DNA of 64,000 nucleotides. It comes from Betaproteobacteria bacterium. Lineage in GTDB: Bacteria > Pseudomonadota > Gammaproteobacteria > Burkholderiales > Casimicrobiaceae. Numbering within the stretch: position 1 is the stretch's first letter; each line of letters starts with the position of its first letter. The notes below the pieces were generated by a model. It searched no databases and was not told the DNA's origin. It saw only the letters and a program-made list of their open reading frames with translations. A program made the position numbers and the translations under genes. Positions 1-10,945 of this stretch are shown one piece after another. The stretch covers positions 100,686-164,685 of the forward strand of contig JAPUER010000058.1 of the NCBI GenBank assembly GCA_027492485.1, read 5' to 3'.

Positions 1-1
1 G

Positions 2-775
2 CCGGGTGCATCCACTATCATCGGCGCGCAGGAAGTGGCCAAGGCGCTGCCCGATGGCCATACGCTGCTCTACACGATCGTCATCACCCACACCCAGAAT
101 CCGCATCTCTTCAGCAAGCTGCCCTACGATCCGTTCAAGGATTTCACGCCGCTATCGCAAGTGGCGCGTTCCGCCACCGTGCTGATCGCCAACAAGGATG
201 CGCCGTTCGCCGACTTCAAGGGCATGCTCGCCTACGGCAAGGCGAACCCCGGCAAGTTGAACGTGGCGTCGTACAGTCCCGGCTCGACGGCGCATCTCAA
301 TGCCGAGATGTTGCGCGTTGCGTCCGGTGTCGACATGGTGCACGTGCCGTACAAAGGCGTTGCCGATGCCCAGAAGGCGCTGATGGCGGGCGAAGTGCAG
401 CTTTACTTCGATGGCACGGCGAGTGCGGTGACTGCCATCAAGGCCGGCACGGCAAAAGGCATGGCGACCGCCACCGACAAGCGCGTCCCGGTGCTGCCCG
501 ATTTGCCGACCATCGCCGAGCAGGGCGTCGCCGGCATCGACATCGTCGGCTGGCAGGGCTTCTTCGGCCCCGGCGGCATGCATCCCGAGGTGGTGAAGAA
601 GATCTCGGCAGCATTGGCGAAAGCGGTGAAAAGCGAAGAGATCAGCAATCTCATCCGCAGCCAGGGCAACGAGCCGACCGGCACCGGCAGTGACGAGTTC
701 GCGCGGATCGTGCGCAACGACTACGACCGCTGGGGCGCCGTGATCAAGCGTACCGGCATCAAGCTGGAGCAGTAA
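2..775 (+). CDS. Bug-family tripartite tricarboxylate transporter substrate-binding protein (5' partial)
   Basis: Periplasmic solute receptor of the Bug/TctC type, which captures carboxylates or related small acids for a TTT transporter or for sensing. The reading frame is open from base 2, so the signal peptide and N-terminal lobe lie outside the window. The visible part begins with PGAS..IGAQEVAKA and continues with PDGHTLL and HVPYKG, both characteristic of the family, and ends in a normal stop. No tctA or tctB partner is visible. The D-aminoacylase gene begins 2 bp after the stop, so the two are probably co-transcribed, which hints that the ligand may be an N-acylated amino acid or a product of that enzyme. 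The ligand itself cannot be read from the sequence. Confidence 0.9.
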   Translation, partial: PGASTIIGAQEVAKALPDGHTLLYTIVITHTQNPHLFSKLPYDPFKDFTPLSQVARSATVLIANKDAPFADFKGMLAYGKANPGKLNVASYSPGSTAHLNAEMLRVASGVDMVHVPYKGVADAQKALMAGEVQLYFDGTASAVTAIKAGTAKGMATATDKRVPVLPDLPTIAEQGVAGIDIVGWQGFFGPGGMHPEVVKKISAALAKAVKSEEISNLIRSQGNEPTGTGSDEFARIVRNDYDRWGAVIKRTGIKLEQ

Positions 776-777
776 AC

Positions 778-2490
<1,713 letters not shown>

Positions 2491-2617
2491 ACCGGTGGCG
2501 GCAGGCGGGAAACGCGAAGGCGGGGATGCCGCCTGGCTGCGGCGAAAATCGCGAATCCGGCGCCGGCCTTTGCTTAGAATCTGAGCAAACGCCTACTCAC
2601 TTCGTCGACCCAATCCC

Positions 2618-3502
2618 ATGTCCGTTTCCGCCGCTACCGCGTCCGACCGCGCGCAGATTCTTGCCGAGGCGCTGCCTTATATCCGTCAGTTTCACGACAA
2701 GACGCTGGTCATCAAGTACGGCGGCAACGCCATGACCGACCCGTTGCTCAAGAAGAGCTTCGCGTTCGACGTCGTGATGCTGAAACTGGTCGGCATGAAT
2801 CCGGTGGTCGTGCATGGTGGCGGCCCGCAGATCAACGACATGCTGGACAAGACGGGCAAGAAGGGCACCTTCATCCAGGGCATGCGGGTCACCGACGACG
2901 AAACGCTGTACGTGGTCGAAGCCGTGCTCGGCGAGCTCAATCAGGAGATCGTCGGCCTCATCAATCAGGCGGGCGGCAAGGCGGTGGGTCTGAACGGCCA
3001 GGATGGCGGCTTCATCCGCGCCAAGAAGATGATGGTCGAGAGCGAAACCGAGAAGGGCAAGATGCTCGATATCGGCTTCGTCGGCGACATCTACAACATC
3101 GACCCGACCTTGATTCACCACCTCGACGCAGCGGATTTCATTCCGGTGGTCGCGCCGATCGGCGTCGGCGAGGACGGACAGGCCTACAACATCAACGCCG
3201 ATCTGGTCGCCAGTGAATTGGCGCAGACGCTCAAGGCCGAAAAACTGGTGCTGATGACCAATACGCCGGGCGTGCTCGACAAGAGCGGCAAGCTGCTGAC
3301 CGGTTTGACCTACAACGAGATCAACGCACTGTTCGACGACGGTACCATCAGCGGCGGCATGAAACCGAAGATCCAGGGCGCGCTCGACGCCGTGCAGCAC
3401 GGGGTGAAGACCACGCACATCATCGACGGCCGCGTCGAGCACGCATTGCTGCTGGAAATTCTCACCTCGGAAGGGGTGGGCACGATGATTCGTGCCGAGT
3501 AG
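2618..3502 (+). CDS. argB: acetylglutamate kinase
   Basis: Phosphorylates N-acetyl-L-glutamate with ATP, the second step of arginine synthesis, in the cytosol. The protein (294 aa) shows the amino-acid-kinase signatures VIKYGGNAM near residue 30 and VVHGGGPQI near residue 65, the substrate loop [16 protein letters not shown], and the C-terminal GGMKPKI segment, all typical of ArgB. Length is normal. Its neighbour downstream is slmA, an arrangement seen in beta- and gammaproteobacterial relatives. The 127-bp upstream gap contains a short TTTGCT/AGCAAA inverted repeat but no clear promoter. Confidence 0.97.
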   Translation: MSVSAATASDRAQILAEALPYIRQFHDKTLVIKYGGNAMTDPLLKKSFAFDVVMLKLVGMNPVVVHGGGPQINDMLDKTGKKGTFIQGMRVTDDETLYVVEAVLGELNQEIVGLINQAGGKAVGLNGQDGGFIRAKKMMVESETEKGKMLDIGFVGDIYNIDPTLIHHLDAADFIPVVAPIGVGEDGQAYNINADLVASELAQTLKAEKLVLMTNTPGVLDKSGKLLTGLTYNEINALFDDGTISGGMKPKIQGALDAVQHGVKTTHIIDGRVEHALLLEILTSEGVGTMIRAE

Positions 3503-3507
3503 TTGTC

Positions 3508-3540
3508 ACATGAAATTGCGCTGGGGGCGCAGCGTCATGT
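3508..3540. repeat. short dyad after argB
   Basis: An interrupted inverted repeat with arms ACATGA/TCATGT and TGCGC/GCGCA sits 5 bp after the argB stop. It has no following T-run, so it is not a convincing intrinsic terminator; it could be a protein site or transcript-end hairpin. Confidence 0.35.
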
Positions 3541-3588
3541 AGAGTGTTATGTCGCAGCGGGGACGGACAGAACAAAGGGGAAACGACG

Positions 3589-4167
3589 ATGGCATTGAAG
3601 CCGGGCGAGCGAAAAACACAAATCCTGCAAACGCTGGCCGGCATGCTGGAGCAGCCGCAGGGCGAGAAGATCACCACCGCCGCGCTGGCCGCCAGGGTCG
3701 GCGTTTCCGAAGCCGCTCTCTACCGCCATTTCGCGAGCAAGGCACAGATGTTCGAGGCGCTCATCGAGTTCATCGAGGAATCGGTGTTTACGCTGGTCAA
3801 CCAGATCGCGCAAAGTGAACGCGATGGTCGCGCCCAGGTACAGCAGATCATCTCGATGTTGCTGTCCTTCGCCGAGAAGAATCCGGGCATGGTGCGGGTG
3901 CTGATCGGCGACGCGCTGGTCAACGAAGATGCCCGCCTGCAAACGCGAATCAATCAGTTGATCGACCGCATAGAGGCTTCCCTCAAGCAGGCGTTGCAGT
4001 TGACTCCGGCGTCGGCGCCGGCAACCGACACCGGCCGCAGTGCCGCCGCGCACGCCAATGCACTGACGGCCTTTGTCGTCGGCCGCTGGCAGCTCTATGC
4101 GAAATCGGGGTTCAAACGCAGTCCGGCCGAGCACTGGGTCGAACAGGCTACGCTGCTGCGCGTCTGA
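3589..4167 (+). CDS. slmA: nucleoid occlusion factor SlmA (TetR fold)
   Basis: DNA-binding FtsZ antagonist that blocks Z-ring assembly over the nucleoid. The 192-aa product has an N-terminal TetR-type helix-turn-helix (ITTAALAARVGVSEAALYRHF, residues about 23-43) and the SlmA-like body with NPGMVRVLIGDALVNE. I start it at ATG 3589 because AAAGGGG lies 9-10 bp upstream and MALKPGERK matches SlmA N-termini; the in-frame ATG upstream at 3544 would add 15 atypical residues. SlmA is the better call than a metabolic TetR repressor because no regulated operon adjoins it. Confidence 0.88.
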   Translation: MALKPGERKTQILQTLAGMLEQPQGEKITTAALAARVGVSEAALYRHFASKAQMFEALIEFIEESVFTLVNQIAQSERDGRAQVQQIISMLLSFAEKNPGMVRVLIGDALVNEDARLQTRINQLIDRIEASLKQALQLTPASAPATDTGRSAAAHANALTAFVVGRWQLYAKSGFKRSPAEHWVEQATLLRV

Positions 4168-4184
4168 TCAGGCCGCGCTCGCCA

Positions 4185-6401
4185 TCAGGTGAAGCGCCGC
4201 ACCGTCATCACCCGCTGGCCATAGCTGCGCCACGCCTTGCCGTCGCGCATACAGGCGTCGGCACCGGCGCAAACCTCGTAGCGATCGCCTTTTGCGGTAC
4301 CGAACTCCGCCACCGCGATCACCGGCGTCAAGCCTTCCAGCGGCTGCGTCGACTGCACGACCGGCCCAATCGGTAACGCCACCCCGGCCTTGACGAACAC
4401 CGGAATGCGTTCGAGGTCGTAGTTGAGGCTAATCACTTCGCCGTCATCGACGTGCATGCCGCTCCACAGTTCGTACCAGCCGCCGTCGTGTTCGGGCAGA
4501 TAGCCTTCAACGTCGCCTTCGCGGTTCAGTACCGGCATCACCAGCAGGTGCGGTCCGCAGTAGAACTGCGTCTCGAAGGCACGGGCGACGCGGTCGTCGG
4601 GATGCATCAGCGCCATCGAGCGCATCACCGGCAATCCGGTTTTCACCGCAAGGTCGCAGGCGCCGCGCAGATACGGCAGCAGCTTGTAGCGCAGCTCGAA
4701 AAATTCGCGTGCGATGCGTTCGACTTCGTTGCCGAAACACCACGGCTCGCGGGCGCCGATGCCGTGGATGCGGAAGTGCGACGCAAACACGGCCGCCTGT
4801 ACCCAGCGCAGATAGAGCGCGAGTTCCGGCTGTGCGGCACCGTAGAAGCCGCCGACGTCGGTGGCGTGGAACGGCGTGCCGGAGTGCCCGTGATTCATGC
4901 CAGCGCGCAGGCTGGCGGCCAGCCCCTCCCAGTCGCTCTGCGGGTCGCCGCCCCACTGCACCGGGTGGCATTGGGTGCCGATCCAGCCGGAACGGCCCCA
5001 GATGCAGGCTTGTTCGCCGTGCGCCTGGCGTGCCGCCTCATAGACGCAGCGGTTGTACAGGTGCGCATTGACATTGTGCAGGCGCGCCCCGGAGTCGCCA
5101 TTGTGCGCCAGCGCGTCGGCAGGCACCTGTTCGCCAAAGTCGCTCTTGATGGTATCGACACCCAGCGCCCAAAGCGCACGGTGCGAATCGCGCCACCACG
5201 CATACGCCGCAGGATTGGTGAAGTCGACCAACCCCGAGGGTGGCAGCGGCGTCAGCGTCGGGCCGAATGGCGTGGTCTTCTTGCCGGTGTCCCATTCGAA
5301 CACCAGTTCGCTGCCATCGCTGCGCCTCAGAAAGTAGCCCTGCTGCTCATACTTGCGGTACTGGGGATGATCGACCGAGACGAGCGGGTATTCCCAGCAG
5401 CAGATCTTGTAGTCGAGCGCCTTCAGCGCGCCGATGACACGCGCCGGATCGGGGTAGCGCGACGGATCGAAACTGAAGTGGAAGCGCGTCGGCGTGTCCT
5501 GCCAGGCGCGGCCGTCGAAGGTGATGACGTCGGCCGGGAAGCGGCGCTCGCGCACTTCGCGCGCCGTTGCCATGATGTCGGCCTCGTCGCGGTAATAGGC
5601 ACGGCTGATCCACGCGCCGAGCGACCACAGCGGCACGTTCTCCGGCTTGCCGGTCAAGCGGTGATAGGCCGCAAGAACGCCCGCAGGGGTGTCGGCGGCA
5701 ATGAAAAAGAGATCGAGTTCCGGCTCATTGCTGACCACGACGTAGCTGCGGTTCGACCACTGCGCGTAACCCACGCCGTGCATCACATCGACGGTCGTAT
5801 GCGTAAGCACGCCCCAGCAGCCGTTGGCCGTAATGCCCCAGGCAAACGGCGTGTTCTTGTACGACAGATCGGTATTGACGCCGAGCGCATCTTCCACCCG
5901 CGAGCTGACCAGTTGCCCGCGCTTGTTCAAGGCGCCGCCCTTTTCGCCAAGCCCGTACACCGGCGTTTCGGACGCCAGCGCCAGGGCCGCGACGGCCATG
6001 CCGTCGGCGAGCCCGAACGGCGCAATGCGCGTCGCCTCCAGCGGTTTCGCCATGCCGCGAAAGTGTTCGTCGGTGATGCTGGTCAGCAGCGTCTTGCCGC
6101 GCCAGGCGAGCGTCAGTCCCACGGCATGCGTGGCATCGCTGGCCAGCGTCAGCGTGGCGCGACCGGCGGCGATCGACAGCGACGATTCGCCCGCGGTTGC
6201 GGCGGTTTCGTCGGCGTGCGCGAGCAGCAGTCCGTAGTCCGGCTTGGCCGATGGGTTGACGCGCACGCGGACGACGCCGTGACCGAAGCCGGCGACCGAC
6301 AGCGCGACGCTGCGTCCTTCGATGGTGGTGGCGATGGCTTTGTTGGGTGCGGCGGCCGAAGGGCTGAGCGACACCAGGCGGTCGAACTGCGTGAAATCCA
6401 T
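4185..6401 (-). CDS. GH31 alpha-xylosidase / alpha-glucosidase (YicI-like)
   Basis: Retaining glycoside hydrolase of family 31, 738 aa. The nucleophile region reads GVDTIKSDFGEQVP (Asp near 421) and the acid/base region VQWGGDPQSDWE (Asp near 486). KSDFGE with WGGD resembles E. coli YicI alpha-xylosidase more than the WIDMNE type of alpha-glucosidases. There is no signal peptide, so it probably acts on imported oligosaccharides in the cytosol. ATG 6401 is preferred over the in-frame TTG at 6410. It follows the HpcH aldolase gene by 19 bp on the same strand, so it is part of the minus-strand sugar operon and likely supplies its free pentose. The natural glycoside is inferred, not shown. Confidence 0.85.
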   Translation of the reverse strand: MDFTQFDRLVSLSPSAAAPNKAIATTIEGRSVALSVAGFGHGVVRVRVNPSAKPDYGLLLAHADETAATAGESSLSIAAGRATLTLASDATHAVGLTLAWRGKTLLTSITDEHFRGMAKPLEATRIAPFGLADGMAVAALALASETPVYGLGEKGGALNKRGQLVSSRVEDALGVNTDLSYKNTPFAWGITANGCWGVLTHTTVDVMHGVGYAQWSNRSYVVVSNEPELDLFFIAADTPAGVLAAYHRLTGKPENVPLWSLGAWISRAYYRDEADIMATAREVRERRFPADVITFDGRAWQDTPTRFHFSFDPSRYPDPARVIGALKALDYKICCWEYPLVSVDHPQYRKYEQQGYFLRRSDGSELVFEWDTGKKTTPFGPTLTPLPPSGLVDFTNPAAYAWWRDSHRALWALGVDTIKSDFGEQVPADALAHNGDSGARLHNVNAHLYNRCVYEAARQAHGEQACIWGRSGWIGTQCHPVQWGGDPQSDWEGLAASLRAGMNHGHSGTPFHATDVGGFYGAAQPELALYLRWVQAAVFASHFRIHGIGAREPWCFGNEVERIAREFFELRYKLLPYLRGACDLAVKTGLPVMRSMALMHPDDRVARAFETQFYCGPHLLVMPVLNREGDVEGYLPEHDGGWYELWSGMHVDDGEVISLNYDLERIPVFVKAGVALPIGPVVQSTQPLEGLTPVIAVAEFGTAKGDRYEVCAGADACMRDGKAWRSYGQRVMTVRRFT

Positions 6402-6420
6402 GATCAGCAAGGCAGCGTTA

Positions 6421-7251
6421 TCAGTAAGCGGCGGGCGGCGAGGTGGGGGCCGTCTGCGTTGGCGGGTCGGTCATGCGGGCGTCCGCCGACAATTCGCGGA
6501 TGCGCTGCACGCCGGCCTTGGCGGCATTCATCAGCAGGCCGAGGTCGCTCGCGTGCGAGACGAAGTTGTAGCCGACCGAGTACGCCCAGGCGACGGTTTC
6601 CGGCGTCGGCATCACGGTGCCGAGCGGCACGCCGGCGCGACGGCAGAAGCCACCCACTTCGGTCATCATTTCGCGCACTTGCGGATGCATCACGTTGCCG
6701 CCATGACCGAGCGCAACCGCCAGATCGCCGGGTCCGACGAACAATCCGTCGATGCCGGGCACGCCGGCAATCTGCATCGCGGCCGCCATCGCCTGCGGCG
6801 TTTCCAGTTGCGCGATCACGCAGACTTCCTGATTGATGCGTTCGAAATAGTCGCCAATCGAGTTGTAGCGGCTGCCGCGGTGCATGCGCGCGAAGCCGCG
6901 GTCGCCGAACGGCGGATAGCGGCAGGCGCGGGCCAGCGCAACGGCTTCGTCCACCGTATTCACCATCGGGAAATACAGCGACAGAGCGCCGATGTCGAGC
7001 GCGAACTTGATCTGCGTCCGGTCGTGCGACGCCATGCGCACCACGGCCGCCGTCTGCGACGCGGCGCAGGCCTGCAGCAAGCCGTGCAGGTCGTGCGTGC
7101 TGGCGGTCGAGTGTTCGATGTCGATGACCAGGAAATCGTAGTCGGCGTGCGCCATCAATTCGGCGATCACCGTCGAGGCGGACATGAACCAGCCGCCGAG
7201 CAGACGCTCGCGCTGGAGCAGGGCGTGTTTGAACGTGTTGTGCAGTCGCAT
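6421..7251 (-). CDS. HpcH/HpaI family 2-keto-3-deoxy sugar acid aldolase
   Basis: Class II, metal-dependent pyruvate aldolase of the HpcH/HpaI/GarL group (276 aa). It carries YDFLVIDIEHS near residue 40, the metal-ligand Glu in AQLETPQAM, and Asp in PGIDGLFVGPGDLA. These enzymes split 2-keto-3-deoxy acids to pyruvate plus an aldehyde. It is flanked by the IlvD/Edd dehydratase, which would make such a 2-keto-3-deoxy acid, and by the GH31 gene, so it likely completes a non-phosphorylative pentose pathway. A plain citrate-lyase-beta role is unlikely because of the neighbours. Confidence 0.88.
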   Translation of the reverse strand: MRLHNTFKHALLQRERLLGGWFMSASTVIAELMAHADYDFLVIDIEHSTASTHDLHGLLQACAASQTAAVVRMASHDRTQIKFALDIGALSLYFPMVNTVDEAVALARACRYPPFGDRGFARMHRGSRYNSIGDYFERINQEVCVIAQLETPQAMAAAMQIAGVPGIDGLFVGPGDLAVALGHGGNVMHPQVREMMTEVGGFCRRAGVPLGTVMPTPETVAWAYSVGYNFVSHASDLGLLMNAAKAGVQRIRELSADARMTDPPTQTAPTSPPAAY

Positions 7252-7275
7252 GGTGGGAGGAGGCGTCGTGGAACG

Positions 7276-9021
7276 CTAGAAAATGGTGGGCTCGGGCAGC
7301 AATTCTGCGCCTTGCAGGAAGTCGAAGTCAGCCCCTTCGTCGGCCTGTGTGACGTGTTGCTGGTAGAGCGCGGCATAGCTGCGACGGTAGCGCGGGGTTG
7401 CCGATGCCGCCTGCTGCGCCTGTTGCCATTCGGCGTGGCGCCGGTCGAGCTCCTGTACCGGCACCTGCAGCGTGATGCTGCGGGCAGCAACATCGAGCGC
7501 AATCTGATCGCCGTCGCGCACCAGCGCCAGCGGTCCGCCGACAGCCGCTTCCGGGCACACATGCAGCACGCAGGTGCCGTAATGGGTGCCGCTCATGCGG
7601 CCATCGGAGATGCGCACCATGTCGCGCACGCCCTGTTCGAGCAGTTTTTTCGGGATCGGCAGATTGCCGGCTTCCGGCATGCCGGGGGCGCCGACCGGGC
7701 CGATGTTTTTCAGCACCAGTACAGAATCCTGAGTGACGTTCAAGTCCGGTGCGTCGATGCGCGCCTGCATGTCGGCAAAGTTCTCGAACACCAGCGCCGG
7801 GCCGGTGTGCCTGAGCAGATGCGGCGACGCGGCCGATGGCTTCATCACGGCGCCGCGCGGGGCGAGATTGCCGGTGACGACGGCGATGGCTTCTCTGGAT
7901 ACAGGATTATCGAGCGGCCGGATGATCTCCGCATTGAATACTTCCGCGTTGCCGATCGCGTCGCCCAGCGTGCCGCCGGTCACATTGCGGCAACCGGTGT
8001 CGAGATGCGCTGCGATCTGCTTGAGCAGCGCCGGCAGACCTCCCGCGAAGAAAAAGTCCTCCATCAGTGCGCTGCCGGCCGGCATCAAGTTGGCCAGCAC
8101 CGGGACGTCGCGGTTGTACTGTTCCCAAACCGAAAGCGGCAATTTGATGCCCAGCCGCCCGGCCATCGCCGGCAGATGCACGCAGGCGTTGGTCGAGCCG
8201 CCGATGGCGAGCACCGTCTTCACGGCATTGTGAAAGCTCGCCTCGGTACAGATGTCGCGCGGCTTCAGATCTTCCAGCACCATCGCCACGATGCGCTCGC
8301 CCGCCTGCGAGCACATGCGCGGGTGGTGCGAATCCATCGCCGGGATCGACTGCGCGCCGGGCAGCGAGAAGCCGAGCACTTCGGCCACCGCCGTCATGGT
8401 GGTGGCGGTGCCGGCGGTATTGCAGGTGCCGGGGCTGCGCGTCATGCAGCTTTCCAGTTCCAGCCAGTCGTCGTCGGCCAGGCGCCCGGCACGGCGCTCG
8501 TTCCAGAATTTCATGGTGTGGGTGCCGGTGCCGACGGTCTGGCCCTTGAACGAGGCGTTCGACGAGGCGCCCGCCGGGACGAAGATCGCCGGCAGGTTCA
8601 TCGAGAACGCGCCCATCAAGAGCGCCGGCGTCGTCTTGTCGCAGCCGCCCATCAGCACCACGCCATCGACCGGGTGCGAGCGGATCAGCTCCTCGGTCTC
8701 CATCGCGAGGAAGTTGCGATAGAGCATGGTGGTCGGCTTCACCCAGACCTCGCCGAGACTCATCGCCGGCAACTCGATCGGCCAGCCGCCCGCGCGCAGC
8801 ACGCCTTCGCGCACCTTCTGCGCGCGCTCGCGCAGGTGCGAGTGACAGGTGGAGATGTCGCTCCAGGTGTTGATGATGCCGACGACCGGGCGACCCATGA
8901 AGTCGCTGCGGTTCCAGCCGGTCTGGGCCAGCCGGGCGCGGTGCGAGAACACGCGCATGCTGTCGCCGGCCAGCCAGCGCTGGCTGCGCAACTCTTCGAT
9001 GCGTTTTCCGGGCTGACTCAC
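7276..9021 (-). CDS. IlvD/Edd family sugar-acid dehydratase
   Basis: Fe-S dehydratase of the dihydroxyacid/phosphogluconate dehydratase family, 581 aa, close in layout to L-arabonate or D-xylonate dehydratases. Visible motifs include NTWSDISTCHSHL and GGCDKTTPA (cluster cysteines), GAFSMNLPA, and the C-terminal SDGRMSGTHYGTC. I chose GTG 9021 as start because AAGGAGG lies 6-7 bp upstream; a longer frame reaches 9072 but its 17 extra residues are atypical and would run into the iterated operator-like repeat. It is the first gene of the minus-strand operon, divergent from a lactonase. Branched-chain IlvD is less likely given the sugar-acid neighbours. Confidence 0.88.
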   Translation of the reverse strand: MSQPGKRIEELRSQRWLAGDSMRVFSHRARLAQTGWNRSDFMGRPVVGIINTWSDISTCHSHLRERAQKVREGVLRAGGWPIELPAMSLGEVWVKPTTMLYRNFLAMETEELIRSHPVDGVVLMGGCDKTTPALLMGAFSMNLPAIFVPAGASSNASFKGQTVGTGTHTMKFWNERRAGRLADDDWLELESCMTRSPGTCNTAGTATTMTAVAEVLGFSLPGAQSIPAMDSHHPRMCSQAGERIVAMVLEDLKPRDICTEASFHNAVKTVLAIGGSTNACVHLPAMAGRLGIKLPLSVWEQYNRDVPVLANLMPAGSALMEDFFFAGGLPALLKQIAAHLDTGCRNVTGGTLGDAIGNAEVFNAEIIRPLDNPVSREAIAVVTGNLAPRGAVMKPSAASPHLLRHTGPALVFENFADMQARIDAPDLNVTQDSVLVLKNIGPVGAPGMPEAGNLPIPKKLLEQGVRDMVRISDGRMSGTHYGTCVLHVCPEAAVGGPLALVRDGDQIALDVAARSITLQVPVQELDRRHAEWQQAQQAASATPRYRRSYAALYQQHVTQADEGADFDFLQGAELLPEPTIF

Positions 9022-9070
9022 GCGGCCCCTCCTTGGTGAATTGCGAGAATAGCACAGCAAGCCCCGAAAC

Positions 9071-9097
9071 ATCTATATCATCTAGATCATCTATATG
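9071..9097. promoter_or_regulatory. three tandem 9-bp iterons in divergent promoter region
   Basis: ATCTATATC, ATCTAGATC and ATCTATATG follow one another without spacer, 9 bp each, in the 84-bp gap between the divergent dehydratase and lactonase genes. The middle unit contains the perfect palindrome ATCTAGAT. AT-rich iterations on one DNA face placed between divergent catabolic genes are the expected form of an operator (for example for a GntR, IclR or LysR type regulator), but no regulator gene is adjacent. Confidence 0.5.
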
Positions 9098-9105
9098 ACT
9101 TCAAT

Positions 9106-10014
9106 ATGACCTCATCCGCGCAAACACCGGATCGTTTCCGGGCCGAACTCGCGCTCGACGCCCGCGCGACGCTGGGCGAATGTATTCGCTGGGACGAGCG
9201 GGCGAAGCTGATCTACTGGATCGACATTCCGGGCCGCCGGATGCACCGCTACGACCCGGCAAGCGGCCGTGACGATGCGCTGGCGCTGGCGCAGGAGATG
9301 GGCTGCTTTGCGCTCGCCGAACGCGGCGGCTTCATCTGCGGCATGCGCTCTGGTTATGCCCGGCTCGACCGTTTCGGCGGCGAATTCACACTGCTCGCCG
9401 GCCCCGACTATGACCCGGCGCGGGCCCGCTTCAACGACGGCCGCTGCGATGGCGCCGGGCGCTTCTGGGCCGGCACGATGTGGGAGCCGCGCGATCGCGC
9501 CGGCGGCATCGTCTACCGGCTCGATGCCGACGGCCGCTTTGCGGCCCAGGCCAACCCGGTCGTCATCGCCAATGGCATCACCTTCGCCGGCGATGGACGC
9601 ACGATGACGCTGGCCGATACCACCAACCACGTACTGTGGGCGTTCGACTACGACGCCGCCACCGGCACGCCATGCAATCGCCGCGAGCTGCGCCGCTACC
9701 GGCCGGAGAGCGGGCGCCCGGACGGCGCCTGCGTCGATGCCGAGGGCAACGTCTACGTCGCCATCATGGCCGGCGCCCGGGTCGAGAAAATCTCGCCGGC
9801 GGGCGCGCTGCTGGCGACGATCGAATTGCCGATCCCGAACATCACCTGCTGCACCTTCGCCGGCGACGATCTGCGCACGCTCTACATCACCACCGCGCGC
9901 ACCCGGATGAGCGACGCCGAGCTTGCGGCGCATCCTTACGCCGGCGGCCTGTTCGCCTGCCGCTTGCCGGATCGCTACGCGCCGGGCATCATCGAACCCC
10001 GATTCGCCGGTTAA
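9106..10014 (+). CDS. SMP-30/gluconolactonase/LRE family sugar lactonase
   Basis: Six-bladed beta-propeller lactonase (302 aa) predicted to open an aldonolactone to the aldonic acid. Metal-ligand positions of the family are visible: Glu in LGECIRWDE near residue 26, Asn/Asp in RFNDGRCDGAGRFWAG near residue 110, and Asp in GRPDGACVDAEGN near residue 205. There is no signal peptide. It stands first in the plus-strand half of the locus, followed 20 bp later by an SDR dehydrogenase, so the order lactonase-dehydrogenase opposite dehydratase-aldolase covers the oxidative pentose route. Substrate (xylono-, arabino- or galactonolactone) is an inference. Confidence 0.88.
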   Translation: MTSSAQTPDRFRAELALDARATLGECIRWDERAKLIYWIDIPGRRMHRYDPASGRDDALALAQEMGCFALAERGGFICGMRSGYARLDRFGGEFTLLAGPDYDPARARFNDGRCDGAGRFWAGTMWEPRDRAGGIVYRLDADGRFAAQANPVVIANGITFAGDGRTMTLADTTNHVLWAFDYDAATGTPCNRRELRRYRPESGRPDGACVDAEGNVYVAIMAGARVEKISPAGALLATIELPIPNITCCTFAGDDLRTLYITTARTRMSDAELAAHPYAGGLFACRLPDRYAPGIIEPRFAG

Positions 10015-10034
10015 TCCGAACGGAACACCCCATC

Positions 10035-10802
10035 ATGCGGCTTGCCAATCTTTACCCGTCGCTGCGCGGCAAACATGTGTTCGTCACCGGGGGCGCCACC
10101 GGCATCGGCGCCACGCTGGTCGAGGCCTTCGTCGTGCAGGACTGCCAGGTGAGCTTTCTCGACATCGACGACGAGGCTGCCAACGCGCTACGGGCGCGGC
10201 TCAACGCGAAAGGGCGGCTGCGTTACTGGCATTGCGACATCCGCGACGTGGCCGCATTGCAGGAGACCATCGCCACCGCGGCAAAGGCGCATGCGGGCCG
10301 CCTCGACGTCTACATCGGCAACGCCGCCAACGACGTGCGCCACGCCTTCGACGAACTGACGCCGGACTACTGGGACAACAACCTTGCCATCAACCTGCGT
10401 CCGCAGGTGTTCGGCGCCCAGGCCGCTGCCCGCGCGATGACCGATTCCGCCGCCGGCGGTGCCATCCTGATGATGGGCAGCGTCAGCTGGATGCGCCGGC
10501 GGCCGGGCTTCGTCAGCTACACCACCAGCAAGGCGGCGATCCACGGCCTCACGCGTACGCTGGCGCAGGAGCTGGGCGGGCGCAACATCCGCGTCAACTG
10601 CGTCGTGCCCGGCGCCATCCGCACGGCCAAGCAGATGGCGCAGGTGGTGACGCCGCAACTGGAGCAGGAGTTTCTCGACCATCAGGCGCTCAAGTTCCGG
10701 CTCGACGCCGAGGACGTCACCGCGATGGCATTGTTCCTCGCCAGCGACGATGCGCGCGGCTGTTCCGGGCAAGCGTTTATTGTTGATGGCGGGATTTCCT
10801 GA
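10035..10802 (+). CDS. SDR family sugar dehydrogenase/oxidoreductase
   Basis: Classical short-chain dehydrogenase/reductase, 255 aa. It has the nucleotide-binding TGGATGIG near residue 15, the catalytic YTTSK near residue 160, the Ser of the triad in MMGSVSW, and the C-terminal GQAFIVDGG. The ATG at 10035 gives a normal-length SDR. Its position directly after the sugar lactonase makes oxidation of the aldose to the lactone the likely job, so I read it as a pentose 1-dehydrogenase candidate. Other SDR substrates cannot be excluded. Confidence 0.87.
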   Translation: MRLANLYPSLRGKHVFVTGGATGIGATLVEAFVVQDCQVSFLDIDDEAANALRARLNAKGRLRYWHCDIRDVAALQETIATAAKAHAGRLDVYIGNAANDVRHAFDELTPDYWDNNLAINLRPQVFGAQAAARAMTDSAAGGAILMMGSVSWMRRRPGFVSYTTSKAAIHGLTRTLAQELGGRNIRVNCVVPGAIRTAKQMAQVVTPQLEQEFLDHQALKFRLDAEDVTAMALFLASDDARGCSGQAFIVDGGIS

Positions 10803-10820
10803 AAATCGGTCGCGGCAACC

Positions 10821-10941
10821 AGCAGCTTTCGGCTGCAATGACGGTGGCAATGGGGCAGCAGCCGAAAATCACGTGAAGTCGACTTCATGCCATTTTTCGT
10901 ATTGAGCCCCGATTGAATGGGGCATTCAACAGAAAGCTGCT
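10821..10941. repeat. GTCGAC-centred palindromic element, copy A
   Basis: Left end AGCAGCTTTC (10821-10830) and right end GAAAGCTGCT (10932-10941) form a perfect 10-bp terminal inverted repeat. The centre is the 14-bp palindrome TGAAGTCGACTTCA (10874-10887), exactly midway. GAAAAT and ATTTTTC flank the centre symmetrically, and the right arm holds a hairpin GCCCC...GGGGC. The right end lies 5 bp before the ATG of the downstream epimerase-like gene, so it may affect that gene's translation start. Confidence 0.8.
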
Positions 10942-10945
10942 TTAC

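Noticed and set aside
4452-9039. Very long open frames antisense to the glycosidase and dehydratase genes (about 800 and 900 codons)
   Set aside because: Their translations are Arg/Gly/Ala/His-rich without motifs, whereas the opposite strand encodes recognisable enzymes. Such frames are a by-product of high GC.
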